The notes under the pieces were generated by a model. It was given only the letters and a program-made list of their open reading frames with translations. It made no database searches and was not told the DNA's origin. A stretch of DNA of 64,000 bases, taken from NCBI RefSeq assembly GCF_023094165.1, contig NZ_JALMDK010000002.1:930211-994210 (forward strand). The letters are read 5' to 3'. This DNA is from Crossiella sp. S99.2 (lineage in GTDB: Bacteria; Actinomycetota; Actinomycetes; Mycobacteriales; Pseudonocardiaceae). The translations under genes were made by a program, and so were the position numbers. Below are positions 8,549 through 16,558 of the stretch, in pieces (the first letter of the stretch is position 1; each line of letters starts with the position of its first letter).

Positions 8549-9247
8549 GTGGCCGGTTCAACACTGCGCCTGCGCGGTCCGAGTGGCCGGGAGGTGACCG
8601 TCGGCCTACCGGATCAGGCCCGGGTGACCGCGGTCGCGGCGGAGGTGCGGTTCGCCGGCGGCGTCTACAGCCGCGGCTTCCAGATCGGCCCGCGCGGCTA
8701 CCACGAGTTCGCCTGCCGGGAGGTGCTGCCAGCCACCCCGGTGGACCGGTTCCTCGGCGCCGGGCGGGAGATCGTGGTCGCGGCCACCGCGGACCGGGAC
8801 ACCACGGTGGTGAGCTGGCTGGGTCCCTTCCACGAGCTGCTCACCGTGTTCAGCGGTCCGGCGCCGGAGCGGGAGACCCTGGTCGCGCTGTTCGCCGGAC
8901 TTGACCTGGACGACCGGCCCGAGGGCCTGCGGGTGCGGGCCGTGGTCGAGCAGGTCCTGGAACGGATCACGCTCACTGTGCACGGCCGCGGCACCGTGAC
9001 CATTCCCGGGCCGGAGACCGCCCGCCAGGTGCTGCCCAAGCACCGCGGCGCGCCCACCCCCGGCGGCGAACTGTGGCGGCTGGCGCTGCCCGGCCGGGCG
9101 GGCTCGGCCGACGCCAGGGACTACCTGTTCGTGGTGGCCGGACCGCGCGGCGCGGCCGAGGTGCAGCTCAGCCGGGACACGGTGGCCTCCACCGAGGAGC
9201 TGCTGGACTGGGTGGGCGGCCTGGACGTGGCCTGGGCAGGCCGCTGA
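8549..9247 (+). CDS. Unknown protein, first gene of the thioredoxin-like/Tat-protein operon
   Basis: About 232 residues, with no signal peptide or membrane helix. It reads as a beta-rich protein with many short Val/Arg-rich strands. I do not recognise a family. GTG at 8549 is preferred because GGGAGG lies 7 nt upstream; another GTG at 8531 is in frame. The stop overlaps the ATG of the next gene (TGATG). Its place at the head of an operon for a thiol-redox protein and a Tat-exported Cys-rich protein suggests a role in maturing or modifying the exported protein, which is inference only. Confidence 0.75.
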   Translation: MAGSTLRLRGPSGREVTVGLPDQARVTAVAAEVRFAGGVYSRGFQIGPRGYHEFACREVLPATPVDRFLGAGREIVVAATADRDTTVVSWLGPFHELLTVFSGPAPERETLVALFAGLDLDDRPEGLRVRAVVEQVLERITLTVHGRGTVTIPGPETARQVLPKHRGAPTPGGELWRLALPGRAGSADARDYLFVVAGPRGAAEVQLSRDTVASTEELLDWVGGLDVAWAGR

Positions 9248-9729
9248 TGGATCCCGTGCTCGCCCTGCTGATCCTGGCCTGGGCCGCGATCACGCTGCTG
9301 TACCTGGGCCTGGCCGCGGTGCTGCGCGAGGTGCGGCTGCTGCGCCGCGGGCTCACCGCCGGCCAGGCCACCGGACTCGGCGGCACCGACCTGCGGCTGC
9401 CGGAATCGGTCACCGCGAAGCTGGCTGGCCCGCGCACCGTGCTGGTCGCCGACTCCGGCTGCCCGCTGTGCCAGTTCACCGCCACCGAACTGGCCCGGCA
9501 CGCCGACCGCCCCGTCCTGCTCACCTACGAGGATCGCGCCGCCTGGCCCGAACTGCCCGGCTCGGTCGAGTTGATCACCGACCGGGACGCCTGGCAGGGC
9601 CTGGCCCACCTCAACCCGCCGATGCTGCTGTCGGTGGCCGCTGACGGCCGGATCGACTCCCTGGTCCTGCCCACCTCCGCCGCGGACGTGCTCCGCGCGC
9701 TGCGCGCCCCGGAAAGGCAGCCCTCGTGA
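9247..9729 (+). CDS. Membrane-anchored thioredoxin-like (MauD/TlpA-type) protein
   Basis: 160 residues. An N-terminal hydrophobic helix (about 3-28, LALLILAWAAITLLYLGLAAV) anchors a short extracytoplasmic or cytoplasmic domain with a redox-type CPLC motif (DSGCPLCQFTATELA). The arrangement resembles MauD, the disulfide protein needed to mature the small subunit of methylamine dehydrogenase. The domain is short, and a cis-Pro loop may be present at LNPPMLL. ATG at 9247 overlaps the upstream stop, and the 3' end overlaps the next gene, which encodes a cysteine-rich Tat substrate and is a natural client. Confidence 0.7.
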   Translation: MDPVLALLILAWAAITLLYLGLAAVLREVRLLRRGLTAGQATGLGGTDLRLPESVTAKLAGPRTVLVADSGCPLCQFTATELARHADRPVLLTYEDRAAWPELPGSVELITDRDAWQGLAHLNPPMLLSVAADGRIDSLVLPTSAADVLRALRAPERQPS

Positions 9730-10262
9730 CCCTCCGCCTCGACCTCATCCCGCACGCCGACGTCCTCCCCGAGGGCGGCTACTCCAGCACCGGCGGCCTG
9801 CGCGCGCTGCGCACCCCGGCCAGCCGCCGGGGCGTGCTGCGCGGGGTGGCGCTGTCCGCGCTCACCCTGGGCACTCTGTCGCTGACCTGGGGCAACCGCA
9901 GCGCGCAGGCCGAGACCGGGCCGGGTGGCCTGGAGGGCTGGGACCGCAACGACTGCAAGGACGCCTACCCACAGGGCTACCAGGAGGACAAGGACACCGG
10001 CGGGCAGTTCCGCAACGCCGCGGGCGCCTGCTTCGGCGGCGAGTTCCGCTCCAGCGAGTACTGCGCCAACGGCTGGCACCGCTCCGGCACCTTCGGCGCC
10101 GAGGTCTACGCCACCGTGAGCAGCTCGTGCAGCGGCAAGAACGCGTGGAAGTGGCGGACCCCGGACGGCCGGGTGTACCGCTGCTCCGACGGCAACCTCA
10201 CGGTCACCAGGAGCGGCACCACGAACACCTACTTCACCATCTGCCGCGCCCTGGTGCGATGA
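9726..10262 (+). CDS. Tat-exported cysteine- and tryptophan-rich protein
   Basis: 178 residues. The N-terminal leader is long (about 65 residues), with a twin-arginine motif SRRGVLRGV followed by a hydrophobic stretch and an AQA-like cleavage site. The mature part of about 115 residues has six cysteines and four tryptophans, and ends in YFTICRALV. A long Tat leader, many cysteines and this ending recall the small (TTQ-bearing) subunit of methylamine or aromatic amine dehydrogenase. The match is weak and fewer cysteines are present (6 versus 12). GTG at 9726 overlaps the upstream gene (GTGA). Confidence 0.75.
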   Translation: MTLRLDLIPHADVLPEGGYSSTGGLRALRTPASRRGVLRGVALSALTLGTLSLTWGNRSAQAETGPGGLEGWDRNDCKDAYPQGYQEDKDTGGQFRNAAGACFGGEFRSSEYCANGWHRSGTFGAEVYATVSSSCSGKNAWKWRTPDGRVYRCSDGNLTVTRSGTTNTYFTICRALVR

Positions 10263-10408
10263 CCAGGCTGCTCTGGCACCCGCTCACCTCGGCGGTCCTG
10301 CTCGCGCTGGTGGCGCTGGCCGGATTCGCCCTCGACCGCGGTGGCGCCGGCTGGTCCTGGCTGGTGGTCGGCGCCACCGCGGGCTTCGCGGTCAGCGGCT
10401 CCACCTGA
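10259..10408 (+). CDS. Small two-helix membrane protein
   Basis: 49 residues with two hydrophobic segments (about 9-25 and 32-46). ATG at 10259 overlaps the stop of the Tat-exported protein (ATGA), which supports real translation. No family is recognised. It probably belongs to the same export or redox system. Confidence 0.6.
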   Translation: MTRLLWHPLTSAVLLALVALAGFALDRGGAGWSWLVVGATAGFAVSGST

Positions 10409-10426
10409 AGCCGGAACTCAGCCTCG

Positions 10427-10975
10427 GTGCTGGGCTCGCCGGTCTGGCGGGGTGTCGCGCCCTTCGCGTTCGCGGGGGGATTGTTGCTCGGCGGTGTGCT
10501 GAGCGCCTTCGGGTTCCTGGTGCTCGGCTCGGTGCTGCGGCCGTTCGCACCGACCGTGGTGCTGGCCGGGCTGGTCACCGGGTGGCTGATCACGGTGGTG
10601 CTGCGGGAGTTCGGGCTGCTCCGGTTCCCGTTGCCGCAGAACGCCCGGCTGGTGCCGGAGACGGTGTTCCGGCACGGCCCGGTGTTCGGCCCGCTGCAGT
10701 TCGGGCTGGAGATGGGCACCGGCCTGCGCACCTACGTGACCAGCGGCCTGCCGTACGCCGCGCTGGTGCTGCTCGCCCTGTTCGCCAGTCCGCTGACCGC
10801 GTTGCTCACCGGGCTGGCGTTCGGGGCCGGGCGGTCCGTGATGACCTTCGGGGTCCGCTGGCACGGTCCGCCCGGCGCCTGGGACGCGGCCTGGCTCCGG
10901 CACTCCCGGCCGCTGACCGCCTTGCTGTGCCTGGCTTTCGTGCTGGCTCAGACCAGCGTGATCGTCGGGCCCTGA
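10427..10975 (+). CDS. Polytopic membrane protein of unknown family
   Basis: 182 residues with about five hydrophobic segments (near 10-32, 42-60, 95-110, 110-130 and 155-172) and an amphipathic stretch GLEMGTGLRTYVTSGLPY between them. The position after a MauD-like protein is where a MauE-like quinone/redox membrane protein would be expected, but I see no paired cysteines to support that. The start at GTG 10427 is uncertain. The end overlaps selD (convergent) by 28 bp. Confidence 0.65.
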   Translation: MLGSPVWRGVAPFAFAGGLLLGGVLSAFGFLVLGSVLRPFAPTVVLAGLVTGWLITVVLREFGLLRFPLPQNARLVPETVFRHGPVFGPLQFGLEMGTGLRTYVTSGLPYAALVLLALFASPLTALLTGLAFGAGRSVMTFGVRWHGPPGAWDAAWLRHSRPLTALLCLAFVLAQTSVIVGP

Positions 10976-11919
10976 GCTGGCACCAGCTCGCCGATCACCG
11001 GCGCGCCCGGCACCTCGCCTGCCACCAGCAGGCCGCCGGAGGTCTGCGCGTCGGCCAGCAGCAGGGCGTCCACTTCGGACAGTCCGGCCAGTTCGGCGTG
11101 CGGGCGCACCCAGTCCAGGTTGCGCCGGGTGCCACCGCTGACGTACCCGGCCTCGGCGGCCGCGCGGGCCCCGTCCAGGTAGGGCACCGCGGCCGGGTCC
11201 AGCACCGCGGTGACCCCGCTGGCCCTGGCCAGCTTGTGCAGGTGCCCGAGCAGGCCGAAGCCGGTCACGTCGGTGGCGCAGCGCGCGCCACCGGCCACCG
11301 CGGCCTCGGCGGCCCGGTCGTTCAGCGCGATCATGGTGGCGACGGCCTGCGGGAAGACCTCGCCGGTCTGCTTGTGCCGGGTGTTGAGCACACCGGTGCC
11401 CAGCGGTTTGGTCAGCGACAGCGGCAGTCCCGCGCGTCCGGCGTCGTTGCGCAGCATCCGGGCCAGCTCGACCAGCCCGGTCACCGCCAGCCCGTACTTG
11501 GGGTCGGCGTCGTCGATGCTGTGCCCGCCGCCGATCGGGCAGCCCGCCCTGGCCGCGATCTCCGCGCCGCCGCGCAGCACCTCGGCGGCCAGCTCCATCG
11601 GCAGCACCTCGCGCGGCCAGGCCAGCAGGTTCACCGCCAGCACCGGCCGGCCGCCCATCGCGTAGACATCGGAGAGCGCGTTGGCCGCGGCGATCCGGCC
11701 CCAGTCCGCCGCGTCGTCGACCACCGGGGTGAAGAAGTCGGTGGTCAGCACCAGCCCTCGGGTGTCGTCGAGGCGGCGCACGGCCGCGTCGTCGCCGTTC
11801 TCCGCGCCCACCACCAGATCCGGGTGCGGCGCGGCCAGGCCGGACAGCACCGACTCCAGCTCACCGGGCGGGATCTTGCAGGCGCAGCCGCCGCCGCGCG
11901 CGTACTGAGTGAGTCTCAC
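10948..11919 (-). CDS. selD: Selenide, water dikinase
   Basis: 323 residues. It makes selenophosphate from selenide and ATP for selenocysteine and selenouridine synthesis. The N-terminus RLTQYARGGGCACK matches the E. coli SelD active site, with the catalytic cysteine (C12 here, not selenocysteine) and lysine (K15). AIRS-type ATP-binding motifs follow (TTDFFTPVVDD, IGGGHSIDD, TDVTGFGLLGH). GTG at 11919 gives a start at the normal distance from the active site. Only 8 bp separate it from the MaoC gene upstream, so they are probably co-transcribed. No selA, selB or tRNA-Sec is visible. Confidence 0.95.
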   Translation of the reverse strand: MRLTQYARGGGCACKIPPGELESVLSGLAAPHPDLVVGAENGDDAAVRRLDDTRGLVLTTDFFTPVVDDAADWGRIAAANALSDVYAMGGRPVLAVNLLAWPREVLPMELAAEVLRGGAEIAARAGCPIGGGHSIDDADPKYGLAVTGLVELARMLRNDAGRAGLPLSLTKPLGTGVLNTRHKQTGEVFPQAVATMIALNDRAAEAAVAGGARCATDVTGFGLLGHLHKLARASGVTAVLDPAAVPYLDGARAAAEAGYVSGGTRRNLDWVRPHAELAGLSEVDALLLADAQTSGGLLVAGEVPGAPVIGELVPAQGPTITLV

Positions 11920-11927
11920 TCACCCGA

Positions 11928-12374
11928 TCATGGCTCGCGGGTGCCGAACATGCCGACAAAGGTGGTCCGCATGACAACCTCGTCACCCCGATAGGCGCGC
12001 CCGGTGATCTCCACCAGGCCCAGCCGCTCCCGGCTCTTGGACCGGCGCGCGGAGATCACCTCCAGCTCGCTGCGCAGCACGTCGCCGGGGAAGACCGGCT
12101 TCGGCCACAGCAGTTCGGAGCAGCCCGGCGAGCCCTGCGAGGTGGAACCGGCCAGCACGTGGTCCACATAGGACCGCATCCACAGCGAGCTGGTGTACCA
12201 GCCGGAGGCGCACAGCCCGCCCAGCACCGAGGCCGCGCCCGCCTCCTCGTCCAGGTGGAAGGGCTGCGGGTCGAAGCGCTCGGCGAAATCGAGCATCTCG
12301 TCCTTGTCGATCACGATCTCGCCGAGCGGGATGATCCGCCCCGGGATGAGGTCCTCGAACGCGATGGCTGCCAT
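11928..12374 (-). CDS. MaoC-family hotdog dehydratase
   Basis: 148 residues. The single hotdog fold has the MaoC pattern FAERFDPQPFHLDEEAG (hydratase-2 Asp/His) and LCASGWYTSSLW. The family hydrates enoyl-CoA or dehydrates hydroxyacyl-CoA/ACP; the substrate cannot be read from sequence. The ATG at 12374 is used because upstream residues in the open frame do not look coding. Upstream of selD on the same strand. Confidence 0.85.
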   Translation of the reverse strand: MAAIAFEDLIPGRIIPLGEIVIDKDEMLDFAERFDPQPFHLDEEAGAASVLGGLCASGWYTSSLWMRSYVDHVLAGSTSQGSPGCSELLWPKPVFPGDVLRSELEVISARRSKSRERLGLVEITGRAYRGDEVVMRTTFVGMFGTREP

Positions 12375-12473
12375 GCCAACGATCGTGCCACTGAAAAGCC
12401 TTCGATCCAGCGGGAACCGGGAGGGGTGTTCGGCCGTCAAAGGGGTGACCTGCGTCCCACCCCTGGAGGTCTC

Positions 12474-12905
12474 GTGCCGACCGACCACAAGGCCCAGGTG
12501 GCCGAACTGATCGCCGACTACCGGCGCAGCCGTGACCAGCTGGGCACCGTGCAGCGCGCCTTCCGCGAAGTCAGGGAGACCGCCAGCAGCGAGGACGGCC
12601 TGGTCACGGCCACCGTCGGCCCGCGCGGCACGCTGGTCGATCTGCGGATCACCGAGAACGCCTACCAGCGCTACCGGGCCGCCGAACTGGCCCAGGTGGT
12701 GCTCCAGGTGACCGAGGCCGCCGCCGCGCTCGCCGCGGCCAGCGCGGCCCGCGCCCTGGCCCCGCTGCTGCCGGTGGACGCGGATCCCCAGGCGGTGCTC
12801 GACGGCAGCGGCGATCTCACCGAGGCGGAACTGAACCTGCGGCCGCCACGGGCCGATGAGGACTTCGAACAGCAGAACTGGCTGCGTGCGGGAGGAGAGC
12901 GGTGA
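12474..12905 (+). CDS. YbaB/EbfC-family protein heading a type VII secretion effector operon
   Basis: 143 residues. An N-terminal coiled-coil-like helix is followed by the YbaB/EbfC core (SSEDGLVTATVGPRGTLVDL), then helices rich in alanine and an acidic tail. Short EbfC relatives frequently precede WXG100 genes in actinomycetes, where they may be chaperones rather than nucleoid proteins. GTG at 12474 follows CTGGAGGT. The stop overlaps the GTG of the WXG100 gene. Confidence 0.85.
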   Translation: MPTDHKAQVAELIADYRRSRDQLGTVQRAFREVRETASSEDGLVTATVGPRGTLVDLRITENAYQRYRAAELAQVVLQVTEAAAALAAASAARALAPLLPVDADPQAVLDGSGDLTEAELNLRPPRADEDFEQQNWLRAGGER

Positions 12906-13210
12906 GCGGGTTCCGGGTAGAACACGAGCGGCTCAGCCGGGCCGCCGGGGACTTCGACGATTACGGCGACCGGGCCGGGGCCATCGCCACCGAACTGCAG
13001 CGGGCCCTGACCGAACAGGGCGAGTGCTGGGGTTCGGACGCGGTGGGCCGCAACTTCGCCCGCACCTACCTGCCGGACGCGCAGGCGACGCTGAAGGCCC
13101 TCGGCGAGTTGCCAGAGGCGCTGGTGGCGGTCAGCGGCAAGCTCGCGGACACCGCGGAGGAGTACCGGAGCAGCGAACGGGACGCCGAGCAGAAGCTGAA
13201 ACTCACCTGA
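12902..13210 (+). CDS. WXG100-like (ESX/EsxA-type) protein
   Basis: 102 residues, all alpha-helical, with a central turn CWGSDAVG corresponding to the W-x-G motif and a C-terminal helix rich in charged residues (YRSSERDAEQKL). WXG100 proteins form helical hairpin dimers and are secreted by, or act as partners in, type VII secretion. GTG at 12902 overlaps the preceding stop. It lies 37 bp upstream of the toxin gene and is its likely secretion partner. Confidence 0.85.
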   Translation: MSGFRVEHERLSRAAGDFDDYGDRAGAIATELQRALTEQGECWGSDAVGRNFARTYLPDAQATLKALGELPEALVAVSGKLADTAEEYRSSERDAEQKLKLT

Positions 13211-13247
13211 GTTCAGGTGAGCGCCGGGAAGTCGGGGAGAGGACGGT

Positions 13248-15398
13248 ATGGGGATCGAGCTACCGCCGGAGGTGGCCCAGGTCGCCAAGGCGCTGCGGGT
13301 GCAGTGGCCCAAGGGCGATGAGGACAAGATGCGGCTGGCCGCCAAGGCCTGGCGTGCGGCCGGTGACGGGGTCACCCGGCTGTCCACCGAGACCGACGCG
13401 GTCGCCCAGCACGCGCTGCAGGCGGCCAAGGGGGACGCGGCCGAGTCGGCCAGGAAGCACTGGAACGGCTTTGTCGCCGCGGACACCGGCCGGATGCCCG
13501 CCATCGCCAAGGGCTGTCTGCGGGCGGCACAGCGACTGGAGCACGCGGCCACCGAGATCGCGGCCACCAAAACCAAGATCATCGCAGAGCTGCTGAAGCT
13601 GGTCCGGCAGAGCGAGGTCGCCCAGCTGCTGGCCTCCGAGGGCGGTCTGGAGGCGCTGGCCTCGGGCAACTCCCAGGCCAGCAGCGCACTGGCCAACCTG
13701 ACCAGCCTGACCGACAAGCTCGCGGGCACCGTGGTGCTCGGCGGCGACGGCTCGGTGGAGACCGACCTCTACCCGGTCACCGGCCCCGGCGCCAGGGACG
13801 GCAAGACCGGCTTCCAGGTCGACCCGGCCACCGGCTGGCTGCTGGACCCGAAGAGCGGTCGACTGATCCACCCGGAAAGCGGCAACCTGCTGGGCATGCC
13901 CGGTGAGTACGTGCGTGACGGCGAGGGCAACCTCGTCTACCAGAACTCCGGCCAGCCGGTGGACGTCTCCAAGGTGCTCCAGCCAAGGGACGGCGAGTAC
14001 CCGCTCCCCGGCGGTGCTTCCGGGGCGCCCCCGGCCGCACCGCCGGGCACCCAGCCCGGGTTGCCCACCGAGCCGCGTCAGCCGGACCCGGGCCGGGCGG
14101 GCGATCACGAGCAGCCCTCCTTCGGTCCGCAGCCGGGCAAGGGCGCGCCGCCGCCGTACTACGACCCGAGCCCGCAGACCGGCCCGATCGAGCTGCCCCG
14201 GCAGCACCAGCCGGGACCGCCGCCGCCGTACTACGACCCCACGCCGACCCCGGTGCACCGCGCGCCGGCCGCCCCGGCCCCGAACCAGGTCCAGCTGTCC
14301 TGGGCGGGTTCGCCGGAACCGGTCGCCGCCCCACCCGCGGCTCCACCGCCGGTGACCGCGGCCCCCGGGCCGCCCCCGCCGCAGCCGCCACCCAACTTCC
14401 AGCAGTTCGGACCGGGTGCGCCCGGTGCGCCGCCGGCGCCGCCCCCGGTCGCGCCGCCGGCCGCCCAGCCGATCGCCGGACCCGGTCACTCCGCCGTCGG
14501 CGCCCCGCACGCGGGCGCGGCGGCGGGCGGCGCGGCCGGGGTCGCGCCGGTGCCGGTGCCCGGCGGCCGCGGTGGCGTCGGGCTGGACGGCGGGTTCGGG
14601 CCGAACAAGGACTGGCGCGGGGTCCGCCCCGGCGCCGGGTACCTGGACATGGCCCCCGGCGTGCAGCCGATCGTCGAACCGGACCGCCCGGTGGCCGCCA
14701 AGATCCCGCTCCCGGCCCGCAAGGACGACGAGCTGGCGCTGTTCCTGGTGCACCTGTTCCCGTTGGGGCACATGCCAAGGCCGGCCAACCGCCCGGACCG
14801 CCAGCTGCCAAGGCCGCGCGCCGAACTGGACTACGCCGCGGGTCTGCGCTTCGCCCCGCACGACCACCCGCAGTCCGGGCTGATCACCGGCTACCCGGTC
14901 GCGCCGGTGCCGCGCACCCCCGGCCTGGCCGCCGACCACCCGGCCGTGCTGGCGCTGATCCCGGACTACGACCCGCTCGGCGGCCAGCACGAACGCGACT
15001 GGGACCGCCGCTTCCTGGCCCGCGCGGCCCAGGACGACCGGGCCGCCGAGTACGCCTGGCCGCCCGCCGAGCTGTGCCCGGAAGGCGGTGTCGACCCGGA
15101 CGGGGCCGAGCCGATCGTGCTCTCGGTCGGGTCGATCGTGGACCGGTTCGGCCAGCGGGACGGCCGGGTCTTCGCCGTGGACGGCACCCCGTTCACCGAA
15201 CGCGGTCTGCCACCGGAACTGATCGGCCAGGGCTACCACCGGTTCCAGGTGGCCCGCGAGCTGCCGGTGTGGCGCACGGTGGCCGCGCCGTGGTTCGGTC
15301 AGGCAGGCGGCGGGGTCCGGTTCCGGGCCACCCACGCCGCCGCCGAGCTGGTCGCCCTGGGATTCCTGGTCGAACTGGGAGAGGAAGTCAACGCGTGA
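13248..15398 (+). CDS. Type VII-secreted TNT-domain toxin (putative NAD+ glycohydrolase)
   Basis: 716 residues. The N-terminal 150 residues are helical and WXG-like; then repeats typical of a stalk (DPATGWLLDPKSGRLI); then a very proline-rich region (about 255-480); then a C-terminal TNT domain. TNT features: GSIVDRFG, GTPFTERGLPP, YHRFQV, and APWFGQAGGGVRF before the C-terminus. The M. tuberculosis CpnT/TNT domain hydrolyses NAD+; the conserved YH, Q and FGQ/GGG elements are visible here. ATG at 13248 follows GAGAGGA. The downstream gene overlaps by 4 bp and is the likely antitoxin. Confidence 0.92.
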   Translation: MGIELPPEVAQVAKALRVQWPKGDEDKMRLAAKAWRAAGDGVTRLSTETDAVAQHALQAAKGDAAESARKHWNGFVAADTGRMPAIAKGCLRAAQRLEHAATEIAATKTKIIAELLKLVRQSEVAQLLASEGGLEALASGNSQASSALANLTSLTDKLAGTVVLGGDGSVETDLYPVTGPGARDGKTGFQVDPATGWLLDPKSGRLIHPESGNLLGMPGEYVRDGEGNLVYQNSGQPVDVSKVLQPRDGEYPLPGGASGAPPAAPPGTQPGLPTEPRQPDPGRAGDHEQPSFGPQPGKGAPPPYYDPSPQTGPIELPRQHQPGPPPPYYDPTPTPVHRAPAAPAPNQVQLSWAGSPEPVAAPPAAPPPVTAAPGPPPPQPPPNFQQFGPGAPGAPPAPPPVAPPAAQPIAGPGHSAVGAPHAGAAAGGAAGVAPVPVPGGRGGVGLDGGFGPNKDWRGVRPGAGYLDMAPGVQPIVEPDRPVAAKIPLPARKDDELALFLVHLFPLGHMPRPANRPDRQLPRPRAELDYAAGLRFAPHDHPQSGLITGYPVAPVPRTPGLAADHPAVLALIPDYDPLGGQHERDWDRRFLARAAQDDRAAEYAWPPAELCPEGGVDPDGAEPIVLSVGSIVDRFGQRDGRVFAVDGTPFTERGLPPELIGQGYHRFQVARELPVWRTVAAPWFGQAGGGVRFRATHAAAELVALGFLVELGEEVNA

Positions 15399-15676
15399 AC
15401 GCCGAGTCGATCGGGGAATGGCTGCGCGCGCTGGGCGTGCCGCCGCAGGTGGTGTCCATCGGCGCGGAGGCCGACAACGCGTGGTGCCTGCTGCGCGACG
15501 AGGTCGCCGACGAGGAGGGCCAGTTCGGCTGGGAGGTCTTCTGGCGCGAACAGGGCAACCGCTACGACTGGGCCCGCTTCTCCAACGAACAGGTGGCCTG
15601 CTTCTACCTGTTCGGCCGCCTGACCTGGGCCCAGGTCTCCCGCGGCGCGCTGGGCGTGGTCCAGCAAGTGCCCTGA
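15395..15676 (+). CDS. Candidate immunity protein for the TNT toxin
   Basis: 93 residues, acidic, with no signal or membrane segment. It contains many aromatic residues near FGWEVFWREQGNRYDWARF. Its GTG overlaps the toxin stop (GTGA), which is typical of a toxin-immunity pair. TNT of M. tuberculosis is neutralised by the dedicated protein IFT encoded next to it; this small protein fills the same position but is shorter. I do not recognise the fold. Function is inferred from position. Confidence 0.72.
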   Translation: MNAESIGEWLRALGVPPQVVSIGAEADNAWCLLRDEVADEEGQFGWEVFWREQGNRYDWARFSNEQVACFYLFGRLTWAQVSRGALGVVQQVP

Positions 15677-15677
15677 C

Positions 15678-15736
15678 GACTTGGGCCAACTGGTACGCCC
15701 GGTTTGCCCAAGTGGGCGTACCAGTTGGCCCAAGTC
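15678..15736. repeat. Long palindromic repeat, copy 1 (also terminator-like)
   Basis: Arms of 23 bp (15678-15700 and 15714-15736) are perfect reverse complements with a 13-nt loop. It lies between the converging immunity gene and hisN, so it may terminate both. The same element, including loop bases, occurs in opposite orientation at 48975-49027. Confidence 0.85.
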
Positions 15737-15749
15737 GGGCGGGAGAGGG

Positions 15750-16535
15750 TCAGTGGGTGAGCTGGTCGAGGGCGGGCTGGTGGAGTAGGCCGTTGCTGGT
15801 CAGGACGCTGCCGCCGGTGTAGTCGGGTTTGCCGGTCAGGTCGGTGAAGCGGCCGCCGGCCTCCTCCACCAGGACCTGGGCCGCGGCCACGTCCCAGGGG
15901 TTCACGATGGCCTCGGCGGCCAGGTCGATGACACCCTCGGCGACCAGGCAGTGCTGCCAGAAGTCGCCGAAGGCCCGGTTCTCCCAGCAGGCGTCGACCA
16001 GCCGCAGGTAGGCATCCCGGGAGTGGTATTCCACCCAGGAGCCCAGGTGCGTGGTGGACAGGTAGGCATCCGCCAGCTCGCGCACGCCGGAGACGGCCAG
16101 CCGCTGTGGCTCGCCGCCGGTGGGCGCGGCCCAGGCCCCGGCGCCGCGAGCCGCCCACCAGCGGCGGTGCAGGGCGGGGGCGCTGATCACGCCGAGGACC
16201 GGGCGGCCGTCCTCGACCAGGGCGATCAGGGTGGCGTAGGCGGGCACACCGCGCAGGAAGTTCTTGGTGCCGTCGATCGGGTCCAGCACCCAGACCCGGC
16301 CCGCGCCGGAGTCGGTGCCGCCGCGCTCCTCGCCCGCGACCTCATCGTCCGGTCGTTCGGCGGTCAGCACGGTCCGGATGGCGTCCTCGACGGCCAGGTC
16401 GGCGTCGGTGACGGGGGTTCGGTCGGGCTTGCGCTCGACCACCAGGTCGCGGGCGCGGAAGCGATCCAGGGTGATCGAGTCGGCGGTGTCGGCCAGGCGC
16501 AGCGCGAGATCAAGATCCGCGGAATACGTGGTCAC
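15750..16535 (-). CDS. hisN: Inositol monophosphatase-family phosphatase, probably histidinol-phosphatase
   Basis: 261 residues. Metal-site motifs of the family are present: GEERGG, DPIDGTKNFLRG and the second Asp site NPWDVAA. The sequence resembles actinobacterial HisN, which performs the penultimate step of histidine synthesis. GTG at 16535 lies 7 nt after a TAGGCT element on the same strand, so the message may be leaderless. It is divergent from the response regulator with only 23 bp between start codons. Confidence 0.88.
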   Translation of the reverse strand: MTTYSADLDLALRLADTADSITLDRFRARDLVVERKPDRTPVTDADLAVEDAIRTVLTAERPDDEVAGEERGGTDSGAGRVWVLDPIDGTKNFLRGVPAYATLIALVEDGRPVLGVISAPALHRRWWAARGAGAWAAPTGGEPQRLAVSGVRELADAYLSTTHLGSWVEYHSRDAYLRLVDACWENRAFGDFWQHCLVAEGVIDLAAEAIVNPWDVAAAQVLVEEAGGRFTDLTGKPDYTGGSVLTSNGLLHQPALDQLTH

Positions 16536-16542
16536 GTCCAGC

Positions 16543-16552
16543 AGCCTAGGCT
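16543..16552. promoter_or_regulatory. Palindromic -10 element serving both hisN and the response regulator
   Basis: AGCCTAGGCT reads TAGGCT on both strands. On the plus strand the hexamer 16547-16552 ends 6 nt before GTG 16559. On the minus strand 16548-16543 ends 7 nt before GTG 16535. Both would give leaderless mRNAs from one shared 10-bp element. Confidence 0.55.
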
Positions 16553-16558
16553 GGTGCC

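Noticed and set aside
10427..10975. MauE identification of the membrane protein
   Set aside because: No paired cysteines or clear family motif; left as unknown.
14000..14500. Possible CRISPR or tandem DNA repeat in the toxin gene
   Set aside because: The repetition comes from proline-rich coding sequence with irregular units and no spacers.
13260..15689. Long minus-strand open frame opposite the TNT toxin gene
   Set aside because: Arg/Gly-rich translation without motifs; the plus strand has clear WXG100 and TNT features.
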